Positions 1-10,955 of a stretch of 64,000 bases of DNA are shown here, one piece after another. The first letter of the stretch is position 1; the number at the start of each line of letters is the position of its first letter. This stretch comes from Ziziphus jujuba (lineage: Eukaryota; Streptophyta; Magnoliopsida; Rosales; Rhamnaceae): positions 19,763,001 through 19,827,000 of the forward strand of contig NC_083386.1 in NCBI RefSeq assembly GCF_031755915.1, written 5' to 3'. Below the pieces are notes generated by a model. That model saw only the letters and a list, made by a program, of their open reading frames with translations, did not search any database and had not been told where the DNA came from. A program made the translations under genes and the position numbers.

Positions 1-723
1 AGAGAATTTGAAGCTTCTAAATGTTTTGGATCCCATCAAACTAGATCCAAGAAGAACATAAACATAGAATCACAAAGGGACGAGATGAATTTAAGCGACA
101 CATCGCATACCCCGAGAGTATTTAGTCACCGTTTAAAAGGCAAGCCTAAGAGATAGCCTTCTTGATACCCTTATAAAACTTGGTCTAAGGAGGAGCTTAG
201 GGACATTCAACACTTTTACGACCTTCAAAACTTTACAATCAAATATCCATCCTTGAGTGAGAATGCTCTTTCTCTCCCATGGTGAGTTTAGATGTTTTAT
301 GAAATCCCACTTAAATTAGGACTTTGTCTTCCACTTTAATCTTTCATACGAGACTTTCGCTCATACTTTGATCTTTCTCCCACTAACTTGATGCCAAATA
401 ATTGAAAACTATGCTCAGACTAGAGATTCTTCTAAACCTTCAAATTTCAAATAGACCAAAGGGTTTTATTAAGATATTACTCTGTGAAAGAGAGTAATGA
501 CAAAAAACACCGCTACCAACTCTAGGCCTTGAAGAATAAAAAACTTCTTCTTGGAACCTCCTCCTGCGACCCTTTGGTAGAACAAATACTTCTTCATAGA
601 TGGAGAATGACATTGCGATGACCATAAACTTGAGTTTACATTTGTTTGACAAGCTTAGAATCTAAACTTTGCTGAGTAATGTTCATCTAAGGTTATGATA
701 ACAATGTTCTTCATGGACCGTCA
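1..723. other. Unidentified degenerate sequence at left edge
   Basis: No intact gene is visible. The plus strand around 1-290 reads for short stretches like a decayed coding sequence (for example a run containing RVFSHRLKGKPKR), and the minus strand has a 70-codon open stretch at 440-652. I recognise neither. It abuts a truncated LTR at 724 and is probably older transposon debris. Confidence 0.3.
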
Positions 724-1032
724 TGATCCGAACCTAGGTCGACTTACACCTAAACCCATATTATATTAGCTTGGATCTCTATTAAGTTCAAGTTCTTATG
801 GAAAAATTTTAACCCCTGTGATTAGAAATTTTAGTATAATGAAGATTCCCCAATAGGTTATGGAAGTCCTATTGATAAGTCAAAACTAAAATACTCACTC
901 TCTAAGGGTGCTTTAGGTGTTCAAAGAGAACTACGAGAATTCTATCTCACAATTAATTTTCTAAATATTATTGAAGGTACATTCTCACTGAAAAAATAAC
1001 CCTTAAATAGGTTAAAGTCACAAAGCAATAAT
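724..1032 (-). mobile_element. Truncated gypsy LTR (3' part, minus orientation)
   Basis: This begins with the terminal TGATCCGAACCTAGGTCGAC and matches the first 300 bases of the LTRs at 7324 and 9791. It stops abruptly near 1032, where plus-strand pol sequence begins. The five bases before it (CGTCA) do not match the flank of any other LTR here, so no partner LTR or target duplication can be assigned. The junction with oppositely oriented pol DNA implies a rearrangement. Confidence 0.75.
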
Positions 1033-1160
1033 GACAAACTTAACATACCAGGTGAGTATAATGTTAGTGCTACATTTAATTTTGCTGACTTATCTCCTTT
1101 TGCTACAGGTGATGATTTTGATTTGAGGGCAAATTCTTTTCAAGAGAAGGGGAATGATGC
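1033..1160 (+). pseudogene. C-terminal end of a gypsy pol gene
   Basis: The plus strand encodes the tail typical of plant Ty3/gypsy polyproteins: a run with FNFADLSPFATGDDFD followed by an acidic, glycine-rich end that runs into the LTR at 1155. Only about 40 codons survive. This sits immediately upstream of LTR1, where a 3' LTR would lie, while LTR1 is also followed by a primer-binding site. LTR1 therefore served as 3' LTR of one copy and 5' LTR of the next. Confidence 0.65.
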
Positions 1161-2272
1161 GAATCCACCAAACTCGTACAACCAACAACCCGCTGGGGTG
1201 CCAACCCAATACGGATGAAGACTGGACCGATCACTAGAGCTCAAGCTAAGAGGTTTAAGGAAAACCTGGGAGCATCTATGCAGGCACTAGTTAATTATCA
1301 AAAGATCTTGTCCATAGCGAAGATACAAAGCATGTTCTAAGCATTCGAGTGGTGGAAGCCGATACGAACCCATGAAGCTATTTTCGTGCAAATTTGGACT
1401 CTGGGAAGCAAGGAATGGCTCCAACACTTCATGAACTCAATGAATATCATTAAGAGCACATTGAATCCAGCCAAGGTAGAATCAAAAGCAGCTAATTGTA
1501 CGAACAGAATCTCAATTTGGTCGCAAAATGTACTGTTTGGCCGCCGGCTTTAACTTTTCTTCTTTTTTGACTTATTCCAATCAAGAGGCAATGTGCGGGA
1601 ATTATTATTAATTATATTTGGCATCATACATGGCATATGGAAGCTGATTTGGAATGCAAACAAGCTGGAGATTGGTCAAAGATACCTCAGTAGTCAAACT
1701 AGTCAACAAGTTTCCTAATTTGATTTTGACTTTTTGTTTTAGGAAATTAGTCTTTTATTTGATTTCTATATATTTATTTGCTAGAAAAATCAACTTAGGA
1801 AAGTTATTATTTTATTATTTTCATTGTAAATTAATAAATGTCTAATTCAAAATAAAGGAATTGATTAATGCAAATTAGATTAGAAAAGGATGTAAATTTC
1901 AGCCAAGCTAGCTTTCCTATCCTTTGGTGGCCGGTTTTACCTAGTTTATTAGGGTTTTATTTTGTAAATTTTTAGTCTATTTAAGGGCTTATTCTATCAA
2001 TAATATTCAGTACATTATTCATACAGAAAATTATTTATGAAATTGAATTCTCTTTGTTCTCTTTGAACACCTAAAACACTATTAGTGAATGAGTGTTTTA
2101 GTCTTGACTTATCAATAGGACATCCATTACCTATTGTGGCGTCTTCATTATACTAAGGTTTCTAATCATAGGTTGGTTAGGAGTTGAGGTCAATTCATTA
2201 AAATCTGAACTTAATTGAGATCTAGGCTAATATAATATGGGTTTAGGTGCGTGTCGACGTAGGTTCATATCA
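1155..2272 (+). mobile_element. LTR1 of the ~1.1-kb-LTR gypsy family
   Basis: A 1118-bp LTR starting TGATGCGAATCC and ending AGGTTCATATCA. Its ends, the CTATTTAAGGGCTT core-promoter-like stretch near 1977, and the U5 part (CACCTAAAACAC, CCTATTGTGGCGTCTTC) are shared with four other copies in the window. It is followed within three bases by an initiator-Met primer site and preceded by pol, so it joins two internal regions. Confidence 0.88.
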
Positions 2273-2274
2273 TT

Positions 2275-2286
2275 TGGTATCAGAGC
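2275..2286 (+). other. Primer-binding site, initiator Met tRNA
   Basis: TGGTATCAGAGC lies two bases after the LTR end. It is complementary to the 3' end of plant initiator Met tRNA, the usual minus-strand primer for many plant Ty3/gypsy and Ty1/copia elements. Its intactness fixes the orientation of the element (plus) and the LTR boundary. Confidence 0.9.
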
Positions 2287-3358
2287 CAAATTTTGTTCAG
2301 GTTTGCTCTATCTTTATTTGCTTTATTTGTTTTTGTGTTAATCTACAATTTTAGCATTACGTTAAGGTTGATTCTATCATCATACACATTCTGTATCTTT
2401 AAAAATAAAAATAAAAAACTCATTCCTAGTTAAATTACGCTTCCTTGTTTTACCGTGCTTCCTAGTTTGTTGGTTGATTTTCATTATTTTTCTTGTTAAT
2501 TTAGTTATTGTTGATTTTTCTTGGCTATTTTTTATCTTAAATATTTTCATTCATATATTAAAAAAAAAAGTGAGTTTGCGGCAACAAATACAAAAATTTA
2601 CAAATTTTGCAAATTTGTATTTTGTTGTTGGAGGCCACAGGTTTGTTGAATTTTTGGTGTTGGAATTTCAATTTTATTGTTGATTTTTATTGCTGGAGTT
2701 TTGTTTGATAATCAGTGAGTGAAAAAAAAAAAAAGAAGAAAAAAAAAGCCGAATTAAAAAAAAAAAAAACTGCACAAAAAGGCCAATTGTTGAATTTGGA
2801 ATTTGGAATTTTGTTTGCTGGAAAATTGTAATATTTGGAGTTGCTGGGAATTTATTTTACTTCTGGATATTTGAATTTTGGGTGCTTAATTTATTTGGAT
2901 TAAAATTAGTTAAAGGAATTGGTACAAAAACTTAAACAAGAACAACAACCAACACTATTCTTTAATTTTGTTCGAATTGATTCTTGTTCGTTTTTGAAAT
3001 TCTTTTTCTAAATTTTTTTTCTTGAATCCTAAATTTTCCTTGTTCATTTGCCTTATTTTGCCTAGAAAAGCCAAAAACTAGGTTTTGTTAAATTCATCGT
3101 TATTGCTTGCTTATTGCCACTATTTTGTTGATAAGTTTAATTAAAACATACTTGTGATCTAATTGTTGTTTGTGGGTGTTTTAATTAGAATTTTGAGATA
3201 ATTCTTTGAGTGGAAAAAGGTAAGAGTGTGTGAGCTTAAAAGAGGGCAAAAGCAAAAACTAATGTGAAAACACAAGTGTCGAGACCTTGATTGAGTGAAA
3301 CACGTGAGGAAGTGATTTTTTATGAGAATTTATTTTATTTTGCATTATTTATACTAAT
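2287..3358 (+). other. 5' untranslated leader of gypsy element 1
   Basis: About 1.07 kb of AT-rich DNA without a gene lies between primer site and gag. It has A-runs near 2720-2770, and the same leader appears in reverse orientation at about 6165-7308. It would carry the element's packaging signals, but none can be pointed to. Confidence 0.65.
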
Positions 3359-4501
3359 ATGGAAGATTCAAGGTTGAGAAGAGGAGATCCACCACTAAGA
3401 ATGAATGAAGAAGAATCCGTCGGATTCCATGGTGATTCCCAAGCTACAGGGAGTGGTGACCAAACGGACATGAGGGCTATTTTGGAGTAACTACAGAGGA
3501 TGAATGCTCAATTTGACCACATAAATCAAAAGATGGACAGATTAGAAACATCTCACGGTGGATCGAATTTGAGGCAAGAGTTCCATGGAGGTCGAGGTCG
3601 AGGAGGCCATGGATGACCTAAAGAGTAGTTCGAAGAAGGAAATTTTAGAGATGATTTCGAGGAAGGAATGGATGAAACATACGCTGTCCAAGAAAGGCTA
3701 GGCCATGGGAGGCATAGGAGAGAGGAGGCAGATGATGATCTTGGCAATATCAAGGTAAACATACCACCTTTCATAGGGAAAAATGACCCAAAGGTTTACT
3801 TGGAATGGGAGGAACGAATGGAGATGATCTTTGATTACCATAACTATTCGGAGGCTAAGAAGGTGAAGTTGGCAGCAATGGAATTTGGCCATTATGCACT
3901 CCAATGGTGGACTAATGAACAAAACACCTGAAGAATAATTGATAATAACTTGATTACTACATGGTGACAAATTAAAGGAGCCATTAGGAATTTTTTGTAC
4001 CTTCACACTATAATAGGTTGCTGCAACAAAGACTTCAATCTTTATCTCAAGGAAATAAGTCTATGGAGGATTATTACAAGAAGATGGAGATGCTTATGAT
4101 GAGGTTAAGCATGAATGAAGATTGGGAGGCGTCCATGGCAAGGTTTTTAGGTGGTTTGAATCGCGAGATAGCTAATCAACTAGAATTGCAACAACACGTG
4201 GAATTAGAGGAGATGTTGCATGTGGCTATTAAACTTGAGCATCAATTCAAGAGGAGGGGTGTAAGCTCACGGTTTAGGGGTGTTTCTAACAGCGGGAGGT
4301 CAAATCCAACTATCTAGAGAAACAATCCTATCTATGAAAGCAAGTCAAAACCGAAAGCTGGAGAAGAAAGTTCAAATCAAACAAAGAAAGAAGCTAGAAC
4401 AGAATCTATCCAAGCACCAAAGAATGAAGGTAAATCTTCTCCTAAACTTTCAAGATCTAAAGAAATTGTTTGTTTTAAGTGCCAGGGATAAGGACACATA
4501 G
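3359..4501 (+). pseudogene. Broken gypsy gag (CCHC nucleocapsid) of element 1
   Basis: The reading frame starts at ATG 3359 (MEDSRLRRGDPPLR) and shows the order of a plant gypsy Gag: an N-terminal coiled region (LQRMNAQFDHINQ), the retrotransposon-gag domain (VYLEWEERMEM...LQWW, then LSQGNKSMEDYYK at about 4045), and a CCHC zinc knuckle near 4465-4515 (CFKCQ...GHIASQC). Stops or frame breaks occur near 3488, 3616, 3930, 4314 and inside the zinc knuckle at about 4488, so it cannot make Gag. The family makes the virus-like-particle shell of the retrotransposon. Confidence 0.85.
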
Positions 4502-4527
4502 CCAGTCAATGCTCAAATAGAAGAATC

Positions 4528-4835
4528 ATGATGTTAAAAGGCAATGGTGAACTAGAATCCGAAAGTGAGGAAAGTGGGAGAGAGGCCGAATTGGATGATG
4601 AAGAACTTGGAGAGGATGAGCATGAGGAATCCGAAACACTCCAACCTTCAAGGGCTGATTTGAGTTTAGTTGCAAGGAGGGTCCTTACTGCATACAAAGA
4701 TGAGGATCAAATTCAAAGAGAGAACATCTTCCACACCCGGTGCAAAATTCAAGGTAACATATGTAGTATAATTGTAGATGTAATTAGTAGCATGGTAGTT
4801 GATAAACTAGGCTTAACAACTATTAAACATCCAGA
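4528..4835 (+). pseudogene. Acidic linker and protease fragment of element 1
   Basis: Downstream of the zinc knuckle the frame encodes a Glu/Ser-rich linker (about 4555-4640) and the start of the retropepsin region (IQRENIFHTRCKIQ, then VDKLGLTTIKHP). The catalytic Asp-Ser/Thr-Gly is not intact: where it is expected the sequence reads VDVISSMVVDKLG. Coding homology stops at about 4835, where minus-strand gag of element 2 begins, so RT, RNase H and integrase are entirely absent. Confidence 0.75.
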
Positions 4836-6164
4836 CCATATATACGCTCCTCCCACTCTAAGTACACCTCCATATAATTTTTTACCATAAAAGATGGTAT
4901 GTTGACCTTAATATTTCCAAGATCATCATATTCTTCCTTTTTTTGGTCTTCCACGTGATGAGAATTCATCCGTACCCGAACAATCGACTACCCGCTGGGG
5001 TGCTGACCTGATACGGATGAAGGTCAAGCCGATTACTAGAGCTCAAGCTTAGATTTAAGGATAACCTGACTGCCTTTATACAGGGAGTAATTCATTCTCA
5101 AAAGAGTTTGACAATACCTGAAGATACGAGATCCGTTTTAAACATCCAAGTGGTGGAAGTCGTTACAGACCCAGGTAGTTGTTTTAATACAAATATGGAC
5201 TTCGGACAACAAGGATTGATTCCAACACTTCATGAACTCAGTGACTACCATTAAGAGGACATGGATCTAGTCAAGGCAGAATCAAAAGCATCTAAAAAGG
5301 ACTTGTACGGACAACATCTCAATTTGGTCGAAAATGTGCTGTTTAGCCACTAGCTTTGACTTGGGGCAACGTGTGGGAATCATTACTAATCATATTTGGT
5401 AACCTACATGGCATATGAAAGCTGATTTGGAGCCCAAATAAACTAGAGATTGGTCAAAGATACCTTAGCAGTTAAACTAGTCAACTAGTTTCCTAATTTG
5501 ATTTTATTTTGTAACTTTTTAGCCTATTTAAGGGCTTGTTTTATCAATAATATTCAATATATTATTCAAACAGAAAATTAATTTGTCAGATTGAATTTCT
5601 CTTTGTTCTCTTTGAACACTTAAAACACGATTAGAGAGTGAGTGATTTAGTTTTGACTTATCAATAGGACATCCATAACCTATTGTGGCATCTTCGTTAT
5701 ACCAAGGTTTCTAATCACAGGTTGGATAGAGGTTGAGGTCAATCCATTAAAATCTGAACTTAATTGAGATCTGGGCTAATATAATATGGGTTTAGGCACG
5801 TGTCAACCTAGGTTCGTATACCACGGATTGTTCTTCCTTGGAGTGCGAAAATATCATCAATTTCTGCTTCAAGATTATCTCCAAAATTACCTTCCCCGAA
5901 TTTCTTTCTTGGTTGCCCTCGGCCTCGGCCTCCATGTACATCAAACCTTGGATTTGGCCCACCTTGTCATGTTTCTAACCTATCCATCCTTTGATCTATG
6001 TGATCAAAGTGAGTGTTCATCCGCTGTAATTGATCCAAGATTGCCATCCTGTTCGTGTGCTCACCTTCACTCCCCGTAGCTCGAGAATCACCTTTGAATC
6101 CCACGGATTCCTCTTCATTAATTCTTAATGAATCATCCACTCTCTTTATTCTTGAATCCGACAT
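4836..6164 (-). pseudogene. gag of gypsy element 2 (minus), split by a solo LTR
   Basis: ATG is at 6164 (MSDSRIKRVDDSLRINEEES), about half identical in its first residues to gag of element 1. It runs to 5821, is interrupted by the solo LTR at 4956-5820, and resumes below 4956 with EEYDDLGNIKVNIPSF and VYLEWEER before ending at the junction near 4836. Frame breaks are present. Everything after the first third of gag is missing, because the element is fused to element 1 in opposite orientation. Confidence 0.8.
4956..5820 (+). mobile_element. Solo LTR2 with TSD CCACG inside element 2 gag
   Basis: This starts TGATGAGAATTCATCC and ends CTAGGTTCGTATA, so the last bases differ from the usual TATCA. 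The five bases before it (4951-4955) and after it (5821-5825) are both CCACG, and removing the LTR plus one CCACG restores the interrupted minus-strand gag reading. At 865 bp it is shorter than its relatives because about 250 bp of the 3' U3 part is deleted. It arose by insertion of a full element followed by LTR-LTR recombination. Confidence 0.88.
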
Positions 6165-7308
6165 GTTAGTAAAGATATTGCAAAAATAATATAAATCCTC
6201 ACCAAATTCACTCCCTCACGTGTTTCACAAGGTCTCGACGCTCGTGTTTGTACACTAGTTTCAGCTTTTACCCTCTTTAAGCTCACACTCTCTTTCCTTT
6301 TTCCACTCAAAGAATGATCTCAAAGTTGTAATTAAAACACCTACAAAACAACAATTAGATCATAAGTATGTTTTACTTAAATTTATCAACATAACAATAG
6401 CAAAAAGCAAGTAATACCGAGTGAAGTAATAAAACCTAATTCTCTGCTTTGCTAAGCAAAATCAAGGTAAATCAACAAACAATTTTTTTTTTTTTTTGGA
6501 ATGAATAAAAAGCTGACCAGAATATTAATAAACCAATAATTCAATGATACGATGTAGAAAAGGGATCCAAACAACGAACAAGAATCAATTCGGGCAAAAA
6601 TATAGAATAGTTGTTGGTTGTTGTTCTTTATAATTCAAGTTTTTGTACCAAATCCTTTAACTAATTTTAATCCAATTAATTTTTAGCACTCAAAAATACA
6701 AATTTCCAGCAGCAATATAAAATTCCAGCAACTCCAAATATCACAATTTTCTAGTAAACAAATTTCAAATTCCAAATTCGATAAGCCGCCCTTTTGTGCA
6801 GTTTTTTTTTTTTTTTAATATTCGGCTTTTGGCTCTCTTTTTTTATCTTTTTTTTTATCAAAAATAAAGTATTGCAAACAAAAATTCCAGCAGTATCAAA
6901 ATCAACTCAATCCGTAAACTTCAACCCAACAAAAATCAAACCCGTGACCACCAAAATACACATTTGCAAAATTTTATGAATTTGTAATTTATTGCCATAA
7001 ATACACTTCTTTTCCTTTTTTTTTTTTTTGATATATAAATGCAATTAATAAAATCAAAAATAGCAAATAAAAATCAACAATAAACTAAATTACCAAGAAC
7101 AATAATGAAAAGCAACCAACAAACTAGGAAGCAAAAATACGGTAAAAGAAGGAACCTGATTTCGGCTATGAATAAAAAAAAAAAAAAAAATTTTTTTTGA
7201 ATATGCAGAATGTGTATAACAGATGCAACTCCAACCTAATGCTAAAATTGTAGATTAACACAAAACAAAATGAAACAAATAAGATACATCAAACCTGAAC
7301 AAAATCTT
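6165..7308 (-). other. 5' untranslated leader of gypsy element 2
   Basis: AT-rich leader between primer site and gag, the reverse-complement counterpart of 2287-3358. It carries several poly-A/T runs (6482-6497, 6802-6816, 7016-7029, 7168-7200) and no gene. Confidence 0.65.
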
Positions 7309-7322
7309 GCCTCTGATATCAA
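7309..7322 (-). other. Degenerate Met-tRNA primer-binding site
   Basis: On the minus strand the LTR end is followed by TGATATCAGAGGCAA, a mutated form of the TGGTATCAGAGC site seen at 2275. Its position directly inside the LTR fixes the minus orientation of element 2. Confidence 0.8.
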
Positions 7323-7323
7323 A

Positions 7324-8379
7324 TGATACGAATCTAGGTCGACTCGCACCTAAACCCGTATTATATTAACCGGATGTCTATTAAGTTCAAGTTCTTATGG
7401 AAAAACCTTAACCCCTAACTAGTCTCTGATTAGAAACCTTTGTATAATGAAGATGCCACAATAGGTTATGGAAGCCATATTGATAAGTCAAAAATAAAAC
7501 ACTCACTCTGTAATGGTGTTTTAGATGTTCAAAGAGAACTAAGAAAAATTCTATCTCACAATTAATTTTCTGAATATTATTGAAGGTGCATTCTCATTGA
7601 AAAAATAACCTTTATGTGGCCGAATTTTGCATTCCTATTCTAAATTTAATTAATTAATTTCTTTATTTTGAATTAAGAATTAATTCATTTACAGTGGAAA
7701 TAATAAAATAATAATTTTCCTAAGTTGATTTGTCCAGCAAATAAATAAATAAAAATCAAATAAAAGACTAATTTCCTAAAACAAAAAGTCAAAATCAAAT
7801 TAGGAAACTAATTGACTATCTTTCAAATTAAGATGTCTTTGACCAATCAATGATTAATTTAAGCTCCAAATCAGCTTCCATATGAATGTAGGATGCCAAA
7901 TAGAATTAATATTGGTTTCCACTCGTTGCCTTTGATTGGAATAAGTCAAACTTGCTTAATCATCAAATGTAGTCAAAGCCAGCATCAAAACTAGTCTTTT
8001 TCTGCCAAATTGTAATGTCATACATACAAGCTGGTTTTAGGTGCTTTAGCTGCTGCGTTGTTATGAATCCATGGCCTCTTGGTGATATCAATTATGATCA
8101 AAAAGTGTTGAACCCATTCTATGCTGCTCGGGGTCCATATTTGCATGAAAATAGCTATCCAGGTCCATATCGGCCTCTCCCACTTGAATGCTTAAAACAG
8201 GCTTTGAATCTTCAGGTATTGACAAGCCCCTTTGAGAATTGATAACTCCTTCTATAAAGATAGCCAAGTTGTCCTTAAATCTTTTCACTTGAGCTCTAGT
8301 GATTGGCCCGATCTTCATCCGTATTGGATCAGCACCCTAACAGGTAGTCGGTTGTGCAGGCACAGGCAGATTCTCATCG
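7324..8379 (-). mobile_element. LTR3, 5' LTR of gypsy element 2
   Basis: A 1056-bp LTR: its minus-strand 3' end is TGATACGAATCTAGG at 7324 on the plus strand, and its 5' end is the complement of GATTCTCATCG at 8379. With the primer site and leader on its low-coordinate side it is a 5' LTR. The outer flank (CTTAA) has no matching copy, because the other end of the element has been lost. Confidence 0.87.
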
Positions 8380-8439
8380 CTTAACACTTTGTTTATTTTT
8401 CAGATTAGATGTTGAACCTGGCTCCTAGATCACTACTAT

Positions 8440-10955
8440 TGATCACCTCGAGAACATATTTGCTTAGCAACTACTATCGATCACCTCACGAACATAAAGG
8501 GTTTCGACCTAAAAGATACCTTTACTAGGAAAGTTTAATTAAATGTGGTCTTATCAAGCCAAAAAGTATAGTCATTCCCATAGGTATTCCACTCAAGCCA
8601 TTGGATGTTACTGAAGTTCCCTTATTCCTTAGCTAAAATGTTATATTTTCATTTCTTTTGGACTTACCTTTTTGGTTTTGATCCCACCTTCCTAGAAATG
8701 ACAAAGGAAAAGATGACCATGATTGTCAAACATTCTCAATATAAGGCTACGAAAGCCTACAAGGACAAAGCCAAACAAGACGAAAGAAAGAAGAGTGAAG
8801 ATGAGCCAAGTAGACTCGCAAAGCCAAATATCCCTCCTTCGGAACAATAAGTTCTTCTCCCCTTAACAATCTATCCCCAACATGCTTTCTTAACTCTTTG
8901 CTGAGAAAAGGACAGTAAACCTGGCTAAAGATGAACCATCGACGAAAAGAATTCGAGAAGGTCTTACTATCGACCATCCTCAAAACATTTCAATCATGTT
9001 CCCAGCTAATGAGTCCTTCAGAAATCCACAGACAGTTGTAAAGAAGTCAATCGAGCCTTTTTTACTCCTAAGGATAAAAAAGACCTCCAAAGAGAGAAGC
9101 CTTATTCTCCTCTAATGCCAAATAGCTTTAGTTGGTTTGATGGTAATTACTTAAACAATCCTATGTTTTCTCCAAAAAATAAATTTATACAAGGAATTTC
9201 TCATTACCTTTCCTTTAAATAGCTCAAAATGTTGCCATCATTTCGAAGAAATACAAAGCTAACTACGAGGCCTGAAAGGGACTTGAGATCGACCTCCAAT
9301 ATTTCAAGGATTGCTATCACACAGCCTTAGAGCATTGAAGAAAATACAAAGCTCTAAGAGAGATTCTAGAGAAAGATGCTAAGAAGATGGAGGCCGAGAA
9401 GAAACAAACTGAAGAGACACTACAGGAAGCAATGGAAAAGAAAAAGGAAATGTTGAATAAGACGTGAGGCTCGTCTTGGAAATGGAGGAGGTGAAAAAAG
9501 TGTTGGCTAGGGCATAAAAGAAATTTAGAAAGATGGAAAAACTATTTGCAAAATATCTTACACTTGGCATAACTACTAGTATTCACAAATACAACAAAGA
9601 ATGTAAGCAAATATGCCATTTCATCCTCTGCAGACAACCATCCGTACACCCTTTCAGATGCTTCTTCTAAAGCTACTATTCAACAAAAGACTTTAGATCA
9701 CATAACTAGCAAAACTTTTAAGGTCAGGACATCCATTGAAGCTGAGCCAAAAGGTGATGAAGCAACTAGAGATGTAGATGCCAACCTCAATGATACGAAC
9801 CTAGGTCGACTTGTGCCTAAACCCGTATTATATTAGCCTGGATCGAAAAATTAAGTTCAAGTTCTTATGGTCACCTCAACCCCTAATCAACCTTTGACTA
9901 GAAACTTCAGTATATCGAAGATGCCATAATAGGTGATGGATGTCCTATTGATAAGTTAAACTAAAACACTCACTCTCTAATGGTGTTTTAGTTGTTCAAA
10001 GAGAATAAAGAGAATTCTTTCTCACAATTTATTTTCTATAAAAATCCTATGCTCCATTCTCATTCAAAAATAAGCTCTTAAATAGGCTAAAGTTACAAAA
10101 CAATAAACCCTAAAATAACTAGGTAAAGTCGGCCATAGAGATTAGGAAACCAAATGTTGGCCAAATTTTGCCTACTTTCCAAAACTAATTTGGATTAATT
10201 TATTTCTTATTTTGAATTAGGAATTAATTAATTTACAATTGATATAATAAAATATCAATTTTCCTAAGTTAATTTTTCTATCAAATAATTAAATAAAAAC
10301 CAAAATAAAAGACTAATTTCCTAAAACAAAAGTCAAATTACAAATTAGGAAACTAGTTGACTAGTTTTCCAACTAAGCTATAAACCAGATCATATATGCC
10401 ATGTAGGATGCCAAAAAAGATTAAATATGATTCCCATTCGTTTCCCCTAATTAAAACAAAGATAAAATGCTTGAACAACAAAACAAGTCAAAGTCAGCAC
10501 CAAAGTGAGCGATTTCGGCCAAAAAAAAGTCTATGTGCAAATGTGGTCTTAGATTGCTTTTACTTCTGCCTCGATTTGATTTCACGGGCGTTTGGTGATA
10601 TCAATTAAATTCATGAAGTGTTGGATCGATTCCTTGCTACCCAGGATGCAAAAATGTACCAAAGCAGCCTGCCGGGTCCATTTTTGCCTTCCTAACTTGG
10701 ATACACAAAATAGGCTTTGGATCTTCAAATAAAGTCATGCCCCTTTGAGATTGAATCACTCCTTGGATGAAGCTAACCATATTGTCTTTAAATTTCCTAG
10801 CTTTTGCCCTAGTGATTGCTCCCAAATTCATTTGTAAAATATCAGCACCCCAGCAGATAGTCAGTTATATGGATATAAGCGGATTCTCATCACTCAATAC
10901 TACAGATACCGAGAAAAATAATGCTAAAAGTAACAATGAACCCACTCCTACTTGA
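8440..10955 (+). pseudogene. Antisense ORF of the Tat element, split by solo LTR4
   Basis: A plus-strand coding remnant opposite to the Tat genes. Readable parts are KGFDLKDTFTRKV (about 8497), an 81-codon open stretch at 8605-8850 rich in Lys/Asp/Glu (AYKDKAKQDERKKSEDEPSR), TVNLAKDEPSTKRIREGLTI (about 8915), and a coiled-coil-like stretch near 9355-9550 (EILEKDAKKMEAEKKQTEE). After the solo LTR the frame resumes with TDTEKNNAKSNNEPTPT and a stop at 10955. Position (between integrase and the missing 3' LTR) and antisense orientation match the extra antisense ORF known in Tat elements. The function of such ORFs is unknown. It contains frameshifts and stops. Confidence 0.5.
9791..10892 (-). mobile_element. 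Solo LTR4 with TSD CTCAA
   Basis: A 1102-bp LTR running from TGATACGAACCTAGG (9791) to GGATTCTCATCA (10892). CTCAA occurs at 9786-9790 and again at 10893-10897, a perfect 5-bp target duplication. No primer site or gag adjoins either side. Excising the LTR and one CTCAA rejoins the antisense ORF (VDANLN followed by TTDTEK). This is a clean solo LTR left by intra-element recombination. Confidence 0.95.
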
